Shown here: piece after piece, positions 56,423 to 64,000 of the stretch | Numbering within the stretch: position 1 is the stretch's first letter | How the letters are laid out: each line of letters starts with the position of its first letter | NCBI GenBank assembly: GCA_017396695.1 | Contig: JAFQLC010000005.1 | Coordinates: forward strand, 1 to 64,000 | Direction: 5' to 3' | Origin: a bacterium | GTDB lineage: Bacteria; Cyanobacteriota; Vampirovibrionia; Gastranaerophilales; Gastranaerophilaceae | Length of the DNA: 64,000 nucleotides | Notes under the pieces: generated by a model | Seen by the model: the letters and a program-made list of their open reading frames with translations, nothing else | What the model was told of the DNA's origin: nothing | Database searches by the model: none | Made by a program: the position numbers and the translations under genes

Positions 56423-56875
56423 CTATTGTCCTTTAATTACTTGTTCAAGTCCGTCGAAAGAGTTGCCTAAAAGCGTCGATAAAATTGTGTATTGCGTACC
56501 TGTTTTTGCGGTTTGCATCATTTCTCTTTCTAAGCTTACATTGTTCCCATTCCCGTCAAGCCCTGCCATATCTTCTTTTACGGCAGGAACAAACGGTTCG
56601 CTTTCTTCTCTGAACATCATTTGTGCCATATCAAATCTTTTAAGGGCTTCAGCTGGATTTTCTCTGTATAAATTAGAATTTTCAACTTTCACTTCTTCTT
56701 GCAAATCATATTCTTGGATTTTCTTTTGGAGTTGAGCTTCAAATTCAACTTCTTTTCTGTGATAGTTTGGAGTTAGAGCATTTGCAGTGTTTGAAGCGAT
56801 TGCTTTTTGTCTTTCATAAAGACCATCAAGCGCTAATCCTGTTATTGTCCTTGTCCTTGTATCTAAAAAATCCAT
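56423..56875 (-). CDS. flgB: Flagellar basal-body rod protein FlgB
   Basis: A 150-residue proximal rod protein: 'LDGLYERQKAIASNTANALT' and 'FEAQLQKKIQEYDLQ'; the C-terminus 'LEREMMQTAKTGTQYTILST' matches the second conserved helix. First structural gene after the two-component pair at 56889-58808. Confidence 0.94.
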   Translation of the reverse strand: MDFLDTRTRTITGLALDGLYERQKAIASNTANALTPNYHRKEVEFEAQLQKKIQEYDLQEEVKVENSNLYRENPAEALKRFDMAQMMFREESEPFVPAVKEDMAGLDGNGNNVSLEREMMQTAKTGTQYTILSTLLGNSFDGLEQVIKGQ

Positions 56876-56888
56876 AATTTTCCTTGTT

Positions 56889-58094
56889 TTAAATATATAT
56901 TTCGTTTTCTGTTAGTTCATCTTTTGCAGGAACTTTGATTAGAAATTCTGTTTTTTCATCTGTTGAATCAATAAGTTTGATTTCTCCGCCAAGTGATTCG
57001 ATATTTTTCTTTGTCATATACAAACCAATTCCCCAGCCATCTTCTTTTGTTGTGAAACCTGAGTTGAAAATTTCGTGTTTGTGCTCTTCGCTAATTGCGC
57101 TTCCGTGGTTTGTAATTAATATGTTTAGTGTTTTGCCACATCTTGTAAGGTCAATTGCAAAAGTATCATCTTGTGCTACATCATTTGCATTTTCAAGAAT
57201 GTTTACGATTGCACTTCTTAATTTTTTTTCAGGATATTTAAAGCAAAATTCGTCAATATCTTTGCAAATATCAACTTTGTTGCCATTTTTGGTTAAGTTT
57301 TCTTGAGTAATTTCAACTGCGCTTTTAATAATGTCTTTAATTTCTGCTGTTTTTTCTTCAAGATTAATATTTTTAATTTCTTCAAGTTGAAGCCTCATTA
57401 TTTCTGCAGTTTTTTGGATTGCTTTAAGTTCAAGAGATTTTCCTTGTTTTTTCTCGATAATTGCACAATTTAGATTTAAAACGCCGATTTGATTTTTGAT
57501 GTCGTGTGCTATATCTTTGATTTCGTCAAGCTTTTCAAGTTTTTTTGCAGTTTGAATTTCTTCTTTATTTATAAATTCGTTTTCAAGAACATTTTTGTTT
57601 AGAATGTCGATGATGTTTGTTAGAACTTCGTTTAATAAAATGTTTTCACGACGCTCTGGTCTGTATGAGTAAAATTCTTCTCTAACATCAATTTTCATTC
57701 TTTCTTGAATAATTTCAAAACAATCGTTGATTAATCTTGAATTTGTTAAGAAGAAAATTTTGCTTAAATTGTTTCCTCGAAGTGAATAATCCCAAGCGAT
57801 GAAAATGTTAAACCTTGCAGAAGTCACCAAAAGAAACTCGATAGATTTAAAGTCATCTGTTTTTAGGAGACTTCTTTCTGTTAGGTCATACATATTCACA
57901 TTTTGCAAATATTCAATTCTTTTAATTAAGCTTTCGATATCGTCTTTGTTTTTAAATCTCGAAATAATTAAAGCCTTTGCGCTGTCGTATGCAATAGGGC
58001 GCAAAATTGAATGTATAATCCCTAAAATTGTTCCTTTTGATATGTAATTTGAAAAAGAATTTTTGATTAATTCTTCAAGATTTACGTATTTCAT
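56889..58094 (-). CDS. Soluble sensor histidine kinase of flagellar operon
   Basis: A 401-residue kinase with no membrane helix. Residues 1-190 are helical and unassigned; the phospho-acceptor region is 'DIAHDIKNQIGVLNLNC'; HATPase motifs are 'IVNILENANDVAQDD' and 'GWGIGLYMTKKNIESLGG'. It lies between a NarL-type regulator and flgB, suggesting that it controls basal-body gene expression from a cytoplasmic cue, like FlrB/FleS in role but not in domain layout. Confidence 0.88.
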   Translation of the reverse strand: MKYVNLEELIKNSFSNYISKGTILGIIHSILRPIAYDSAKALIISRFKNKDDIESLIKRIEYLQNVNMYDLTERSLLKTDDFKSIEFLLVTSARFNIFIAWDYSLRGNNLSKIFFLTNSRLINDCFEIIQERMKIDVREEFYSYRPERRENILLNEVLTNIIDILNKNVLENEFINKEEIQTAKKLEKLDEIKDIAHDIKNQIGVLNLNCAIIEKKQGKSLELKAIQKTAEIMRLQLEEIKNINLEEKTAEIKDIIKSAVEITQENLTKNGNKVDICKDIDEFCFKYPEKKLRSAIVNILENANDVAQDDTFAIDLTRCGKTLNILITNHGSAISEEHKHEIFNSGFTTKEDGWGIGLYMTKKNIESLGGEIKLIDSTDEKTEFLIKVPAKDELTENEIYI

Positions 58095-58103
58095 CTTACC
58101 CTA

Positions 58104-58808
58104 CTAGATTGCAATTTTTCTTCTGTTTGTGAAACCTTTGTTGATTGCGTATAAAACCGCTTGAGTTCTGTCGTTCACTTGTAATTTTTGGAAAATGTTG
58201 TTTACGTGTGTTTTAACAGTTGTTTCAGAAATAAATAATTTAGCTGCAACGCCTTTGTATGTAATTCCGTTTGTTAGAAGTTCAAGCACTTCTTCTTCAC
58301 GGCTTGTAAGGTAATTCAAAAGATTTTCTTCATCATCTTGATTTTGCATATTTGGATTTTTTTCGAAGTCTTGGAAATATTGGAAGAATTTTGAAACGAG
58401 AGAATTTGGTAAGTAAATTTTTCCTGCTGTTACTTCATCAAGCGCATGAATTAATTGTGCTGAAGCCATAGTTTTTAAGATGTAGCCTTTTGCGCCAAGT
58501 TTCATAGCACGGAAAATCAAATCTGGGTCATCGTAACCAGTGAGTGCTATAACTTTTGTTCCAAGTCCAAGTTTTTCAACTTCGGCAATACCTGTAATAC
58601 CATCAATTTCAGGCATATTCATATCCATCAAGACCAAATCGGGTTGATATTTTTTAATTAATGCAATTGCAATATTTACATTTGCTGCGTTTGCAATAAC
58701 TTCGTAATCGTTTTCAAGGTTAATTAATTCTCTAATTCCTGATGCGTGATCGTAGTTGTCATCTACAACAATGATTCTTGATTTTCTTTTAAAATCGCCG
58801 ATTCTCAT
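58104..58808 (-). CDS. NarL/FixJ-type response regulator
   Basis: About 234 residues: receiver with 'VVDDNYDHA', Asp in 'LVLMDMNMPEIDG', 'ALTGYDDP' and 'GYILKTMAS'; an acidic linker; a LuxR helix-turn-helix 'LTSREEEVLELLTNG' and 'SETTVKTHVNNIFQKLQV'. ATG 58808 follows a 'gggggat' ribosome site; an upstream in-frame start is less likely. First gene of the flagellar operon and presumably its regulator. Confidence 0.93.
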   Translation of the reverse strand: MRIGDFKRKSRIIVVDDNYDHASGIRELINLENDYEVIANAANVNIAIALIKKYQPDLVLMDMNMPEIDGITGIAEVEKLGLGTKVIALTGYDDPDLIFRAMKLGAKGYILKTMASAQLIHALDEVTAGKIYLPNSLVSKFFQYFQDFEKNPNMQNQDDEENLLNYLTSREEEVLELLTNGITYKGVAAKLFISETTVKTHVNNIFQKLQVNDRTQAVLYAINKGFTNRRKIAI

Positions 58809-59090
58809 AAAATCCCCCAAATTTCGTAATATTTATTTCCTTTATGTATAGATATTAACCTTAATGGAGTAGTCATTCATCAATGAAAAGGTTAATTTTT
58901 CAAGCATTTGGGGTGGATTAGAGGATCTAAATCCATGGATTGATATTGCGCCTTGAAGCCTTATGAGAGTAAGCTTTTTGATTTGTCAAACAAAGATAAG
59001 ACAAAAGATGTAGAGCTGGGGTGTTTGGTGTAGTTAATTCAGATGATTGCAAAATAGCAAAAATCTACTCTTAAAGTAATTTTTTGCATT
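58809..59090 (-). promoter_or_regulatory. Leader region of regulator-flagellar operon, with hairpin
   Basis: No gene is seen in this stretch. A long-range inverted repeat ATTAACCTT (58854-58862) / AAGGTTAAT (58888-58896) encloses a second pair TCATT/AATGA (58873-58877 with 58882-58886), 46 nt before the regulator ATG. A palindrome AATCCATGGATT lies at 58930-58941. TTGACA, as seen on the minus strand (plus-strand tgtcaa near 58986), is a candidate -35. Function as an operator or RNA control element is inference. Confidence 0.45.
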
Positions 59091-59095
59091 AAAAA

Positions 59096-59115
59096 AGCGC
59101 AAAATAATTTGCGCT
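59096..59115 (-). terminator. Terminator of atpD-atpC
   Basis: AGCGCAAAATAATTTGCGCT forms an 8-bp stem; on the minus strand it is followed by six T. It lies 20 nt after the atpC stop. Confidence 0.85.
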
Positions 59116-59135
59116 AATTTTATATTATTTTTTGG

Positions 59136-59546
59136 TTAAAACCTTTTCTCTGCTGCGTTTATGCGGGCAAGTGCTTTGGCAAGAGCAAGCTCTGCTCGCT
59201 CAATTTGAATATCAGTACTTTTTGCGTTGATTCTTGCTTCTGCTCTTTCTTTTGCGGCGTGCGCCCTTGTTTTATCAATATCGCCTGAAACTTCTGCCGT
59301 GTCAGTTAGAATTACTGCGTGGTTGTCGCTAAATTGGAAAACACCACCCATTGTCGCAATAAATTCTGGAACGCCATCATTAACAACTTTTGTAACACCA
59401 ATTTCAAGCGGAGTGATAAACGGAATATGTCCTTTTAAAACACCGAATGAGCCGTCTATTCCAACAGAATAGATTTCATCTACGTCTTGTTCGAAAACAA
59501 CTTTTTCGTGTGTGATTATTCTAATTTTTATTTTTTCATCACTCAT
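59136..59546 (-). CDS. atpC: ATP synthase epsilon subunit
   Basis: A 136-residue protein: beta-sandwich 'IRIITHEKVVFEQDVDEIYS' and 'GVLKGHIPFITPLEIG', then a two-helix C-terminal domain ('AHAAKERAEARINAK', 'RAELALAKALARINAAEK') that can inhibit rotation. It follows atpD after 3 nt and ends the operon. Confidence 0.95.
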   Translation of the reverse strand: MSDEKIKIRIITHEKVVFEQDVDEIYSVGIDGSFGVLKGHIPFITPLEIGVTKVVNDGVPEFIATMGGVFQFSDNHAVILTDTAEVSGDIDKTRAHAAKERAEARINAKSTDIQIERAELALAKALARINAAEKRF

Positions 59547-59549
59547 TTA

Positions 59550-60968
<1,419 letters not shown>

Positions 60969-61145
60969 CTATCTTTATGTTTATTATACAAAAATTTGTC
61001 CTTTATGTACCTTTTCATAGAGAAATTTACTCCATTTTGTTGAGTGTTTATTCAAATATTACAAATTGTAAAATTTGCAAAATAGATTAAAGATTTTGCA
61101 CCAATAATCCGTAAATAAGCATGTAAGACAATAAAGGAGTCCGAA

Positions 61146-61415
61146 ATGGCAGAAGCTATCAACTATAATATAAAATCTTCATTTGGTTTTAATGTCATAA
61201 GCCCTAATAGAACTACAAAGGAAGCAGGTAAAGTAGTTGAAGGTGCAATCGGGTCGCTTTGGGAGCCTGTTTTACAATATTTAGAAAATCACGATGATGT
61301 TTTCTCGGGCGCTGTTGCTGAAAAAATTGCCAAAACAGATTTTCAAGCACTGCAACTAGGCGCAATGTTGAATGCGGAAGATAAAAATAACCACGCTTTT
61401 GATATAAGTGGTTAA
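61146..61415 (+). CDS. Unknown 89-residue protein
   Basis: Not recognised. Starts after a strong 'aaaggag' ribosome site. N-terminus 'NYNIKSSFGFNVISPNRTTK', then a helical region (VAEKIAKTDFQALQLGAMLN). No signal peptide. It ends with a 4-nt overlap with the convergent kinase gene. Confidence 0.7.
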   Translation: MAEAINYNIKSSFGFNVISPNRTTKEAGKVVEGAIGSLWEPVLQYLENHDDVFSGAVAEKIAKTDFQALQLGAMLNAEDKNNHAFDISG

Positions 61416-62221
61416 TTTCTTGTAGCGCTTCTTACTGCTTCAATAAATTTTTGAGCAACTTCTTCGATATATTCTTGGGTTGTTAAACCGTTGATTACGA
61501 CATCTGCAAGTTGCATTGTTGGGCGGATGTATCTGAATGCTGTTTGGTTTACATCGTTAAACTGCATATCTGCCGCAGCGCCAGTTTTGCCTCTTGTGAT
61601 TGCTCGTTTATACCATCTATCTTTAATTACTTCAAAAGGAGTGTAAACGTAAATTTTAACGTCAATAATATCTCTTAAAGATTCGTCAAGAACATATAAA
61701 CCTTCGTTCAAAATAAGTTTTGCAGGTTTTTTTAATACTCCATCAGGTTTGCTTTCACAAGTGACGAAGTTATAATCTGGTGAATGAATTTCTTGACCGC
61801 TTTTAAGTGCAACAAGATGTTCTTTCATTTTTGCAATGTCAATGGCATCAGGAGTGTCAAAGCTAAAGCCTTTTTTGAATAATTCTTCGTAGCTTCCTGC
61901 TTCTTGGAGTTCTTTTGATGCGTCTTTATAGTAATCATCGCAACAAACAACTGAATAGAATTTGTCAGCATTTTTTTTGATGCATGCTTTTGCGGTGTTG
62001 TTTACAAGAGTTGTTTTACCACTTGCAGACTCGCCTGCAATTGAAACAAGAAAAGAATAATCTTTTTCTGAAATAGCTTTTTTTGCTATGTCAAAAATGA
62101 AACCTTCTTTGATTTTTAAAATCAAAGGTTGTTTTTGTGCTCTATCTTCTTCAATTACCTTGCGGATATTTTCCATAATTTTTGCAACATATGGAATATT
62201 TGAATTTGTACTTGTTTCCAT
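61412..62221 (-). CDS. Uridine kinase/phosphoribulokinase-like P-loop kinase
   Basis: A 269-residue protein with Walker A 'SIAGESASGKTTLVNNTA' at about 57-72, the substrate region 'CCDDYYKDASKEL' and 'FDTPDAIDIAKMKEHL', and 'LILNEGLYVLDESLRD', all in PRK/uridine-kinase order. It has about 45 residues before the P-loop, longer than Udk. Substrate could be uridine/cytidine or another nucleoside-like compound. Confidence 0.85.
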   Translation of the reverse strand: METSTNSNIPYVAKIMENIRKVIEEDRAQKQPLILKIKEGFIFDIAKKAISEKDYSFLVSIAGESASGKTTLVNNTAKACIKKNADKFYSVVCCDDYYKDASKELQEAGSYEELFKKGFSFDTPDAIDIAKMKEHLVALKSGQEIHSPDYNFVTCESKPDGVLKKPAKLILNEGLYVLDESLRDIIDVKIYVYTPFEVIKDRWYKRAITRGKTGAAADMQFNDVNQTAFRYIRPTMQLADVVINGLTTQEYIEEVAQKFIEAVRSATRN

Positions 62222-62278
62222 TAAAATCTTTTCTCAACTTTCTGCATGCTATTTAATAGACATTTTATATCAAAAATA

Positions 62279-62527
62279 TTATTCTTCAATAATTGAGCCA
62301 GATTCGTTATTTGCCTCGGTTTCAAGCAATTTGTATGCCAAGTATGCGCCTGTTGCAAGGGCTTTAGGGTCAAGAGAAGTTTTATTTGCAAGCTCAATAA
62401 TTGCAGAATTTAATTCGGGGTTTTCGTCTTTGATATAGTGAATCATAGACTTTCTCCATTGAGAAATGTCTTTTAAAATTTCATCCGTTAACTCTAAATA
62501 AGTATCTTCATAAATCGTTGGAAGCAT
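62279..62527 (-). CDS. Unknown 82-residue protein with leaderless promoter
   Basis: Not recognised; an acidic helical protein containing 'WRKSMIHYIKDENPELN' and 'DPKALATGAYLAYKLLE'. It has a textbook promoter, TTGACA, 17 nt, TAAAAT (62534-62539 on the minus strand), 6 nt, ATG, and no Shine-Dalgarno. The downstream kinase gene starts 57 nt after its stop in the same direction, so they are probably co-transcribed. Confidence 0.7.
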   Translation of the reverse strand: MLPTIYEDTYLELTDEILKDISQWRKSMIHYIKDENPELNSAIIELANKTSLDPKALATGAYLAYKLLETEANNESGSIIEE

Positions 62528-62533
62528 AAGATT

Positions 62534-62562
62534 ATTTTAATTTTTTTTCGAGTTCTTGTCAA
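62534..62562 (-). promoter_or_regulatory. Consensus promoter with leaderless geometry
   Basis: Minus strand TTGACA (62557-62562) and TAAAAT (62534-62539) separated by exactly 17 nt. The -10 box ends 6 nt before the ATG, so transcription should start at the start codon. Confidence 0.75.
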
Positions 62563-62634
62563 TTTTACTTATTTTTATAGTGCAAAACTATTTTTGGTAT
62601 ATAATAAATTTAATAGAATTTTAAGGGTATTAAA

Positions 62635-64000
62635 ATGGATTTTGAAGCAGTAAAAGAAAAGTATGAAATGGTGATTGGGCTTGAAGTTCACGCTCAACTC
62701 AAAACTAATACAAAAATCTTCGGACTCGAGGGTTGCAAATTTGGTTGTGAACCAAACACTGAAACAGGTGCTGTTACAATGGGGCTTCCTGGGGTTTTGC
62801 CAGTATTAAACGAAAAAGTTGTTGATATGGGTATTCTTTGTGGGCTTGCATTTGGTTCAACAATTCCAAAAAGATGCAAATTCGATAGAAAACAATATTT
62901 TTACCCTGACCTTCCAAAAGGATATCAAATTTCTCAATTTGATGAACCAATTTGCCTTGGCGGAAGTATTAAAATCTCAAATAAAACAATCGGAATTACT
63001 CGTGCGCACCTAGAAGAAGACGCAGGCAAATTAGTCCATGCTGGTGCAAGTGGTTTATATGGTTCGGCTTATTCTTTAGTTGACTTAAACCGTGCAGGCA
63101 CACCACTTTTGGAAATTGTATCAGAACCTGATATGAGAACTCCAGATGAAGCAAGAGAATATATGGAAGAGCTTCGCTCTATTTTAAGATATATTGGTGT
63201 TTGCGATGGTAACCTTGAAGAAGGTTCAATGAGATGTGACGCAAACATTTCAATTCGTCCTAAAGGGCAAAAAGAATTTGGAACAAGAGCCGAAATTAAA
63301 AACTTAAATAGCTTTAGAGCACTTCAAAGAGCGCTTGAATATGAATTTGAAAGACAAGTTGAGCTTGTTGAAGCGGGAGAAGAAGTTGTTCAAGAAACTC
63401 GCCTTTGGGATGATAACTCAGGCACAACAAACTCTATGCGTGGCAAAGAAGATGCACACGATTACAGATATTTCCCAGAACCAGATTTAATGCCTCTTGA
63501 AATTTCTGAAGAATGGATTGAAAGAGTTCGTGCTCAAATGCCAGAACTTCCATCTCAAAAACTTGAAAGATACCAAAGCCTAGGCTTGAGCGAGTATGAT
63601 TCAAATGTTATTGTTGCTCAAATGGATATTGCAATGTTCTTTGACGAAGCATTGAAGCTAAATGTTAATCCTAAAATTGCAACAAACTTCTTGATGGGTG
63701 AAATCAGTGCATATTTAAAAGAAATTCAAGGAACATTGGCTGACACAAAACTAACAGTTGAAAATTTTGTAAAACTTATTTCTTTAATTGAAAAAGGTAC
63801 AATTTCAAATAATATCGCAAAAAGCTTGATTATTGACATTCTAAAAACAGGCGAAGACGCAGAATCGCTTGTTGAAAAGAAAGGTTTAAGCGTTATTTCT
63901 GATGAAGGCGAAATTTTGGCTATCATTCAAGGAATTTTGGCGAAAAACCAAGCGCAAGTTGCAGATTATAAATCAGGTAAAGACAAGCTCTATGGTTTCT
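62635..64000 (+). CDS. gatB: Asp-tRNA(Asn)/Glu-tRNA(Gln) amidotransferase subunit B, 3'-truncated by window
   Basis: 455 codons open to the window end. 'YEMVIGLEVHAQLKTNTKIF', 'LPGVLPVLNEKVVDMGI', 'KRCKFDRKQYFYPDLPKGYQ', 'EDAGKLVHAG' and 'DANISIRPKGQKEFGTRAEI' identify GatB's catalytic cradle, which activates the misacylated tRNA. The helical and YqeY-like tail starts near 'ATNFLMGEISAYL'. A ribosome site 'taaggg' precedes the ATG. gatA and gatC are not in the window. Confidence 0.97.
   Translation, partial: MDFEAVKEKYEMVIGLEVHAQLKTNTKIFGLEGCKFGCEPNTETGAVTMGLPGVLPVLNEKVVDMGILCGLAFGSTIPKRCKFDRKQYFYPDLPKGYQISQFDEPICLGGSIKISNKTIGITRAHLEEDAGKLVHAGASGLYGSAYSLVDLNRAGTPLLEIVSEPDMRTPDEAREYMEELRSILRYIGVCDGNLEEGSMRCDANISIRPKGQKEFGTRAEIKNLNSFRALQRALEYEFERQVELVEAGEEVVQETRLWDDNSGTTNSMRGKEDAHDYRYFPEPDLMPLEISEEWIERVRAQMPELPSQKLERYQSLGLSEYDSNVIVAQMDIAMFFDEALKLNVNPKIATNFLMGEISAYLKEIQGTLADTKLTVENFVKLISLIEKGTISNNIAKSLIIDILKTGEDAESLVEKKGLSVISDEGEILAIIQGILAKNQAQVADYKSGKDKLYGF

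Overview
The window looks like chromosome of a low-GC, flagellated, Gram-negative-type bacterium close to the non-photosynthetic Cyanobacteriota, most likely Vampirovibrionia/Gastranaerophilales ('Melainabacteria'). This is inferred from gene content, not from a marker tree. Supporting signs: atpD-atpC (beta-epsilon) stand as a separate operon as in Cyanobacteria; YidC carries a long domain inserted between its late membrane segments, as I recall for cyanobacterial YidC; there is a CsaB-like pyruvyl transferase; and there are DAP-type murein genes plus a flagellar basal-body operon. Nearly all genes are tightly packed and many overlap by 1-20 nt.

Layout. 1-8 kb: the end of a GT2 glycosyltransferase, a TSCPD protein, a PAP2 phosphatase, a DUF2993-like exported protein, a 106-bp tandem repeat array, then one long leftward operon (NfeD, SPFH, response regulator, histidine kinase, TadA, TIGR02757). 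8-17 kb: accD-accA; an unusual soluble FlhA-C-domain protein; a processive GT2; murC, murB (broken by one in-frame stop), ddl, ftsQ; then a structured RNA-like element. 17-21 kb: tsaE/tsaB, ndk, tgt, rmlD-like and tRNA-Ser. 21.3-23.85 kb: a small AT-rich island next to tRNA-Ser with an OLD-family ATPase-nuclease, a possible integrase tail and a Toprim primase fragment. 24-31 kb: LMW phosphatase, mscL, gapA, unknown genes, a TPR protein and a decayed membrane-protein gene. 31-36.4 kb: operon pfkB-like, csaB, a hisA-hisI-hisE triple fusion, hisD, DUF374 acyltransferase. 36-50.7 kb: SDR, TSUP transporter, GT8, pheA, a zinc-ribbon membrane protein, an S1-repeat protein, a matrixin-like protease, ybaB-recR, ddh, yidC, mnmE and mutS2. 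50.7-58.8 kb: flagellar operon (flgB, flgC, fliE, fliF, fliG, fliH, fliI) led by a NarL-type regulator and a soluble histidine kinase. 59-64 kb: atpD-atpC, small unknown proteins, a uridine-kinase-like protein and the start of gatB.

The observations I rate highest are: (1) a FlhA cytoplasmic domain detached from its membrane channel and joined to another N-terminal domain; (2) a repeated promoter layout in which a TANNNT box lies 6-7 nt before the ATG with no Shine-Dalgarno, suggesting widespread leaderless mRNAs; (3) the HisA-HisI-HisE fusion; (4) the in-frame stop in murB; (5) the tandem and dispersed GC-rich repeat family, whose units supply the stop codon and C-terminus of a neighbouring gene; (6) the unassigned structured element after ftsQ; (7) the OLD nuclease island at tRNA-Ser.
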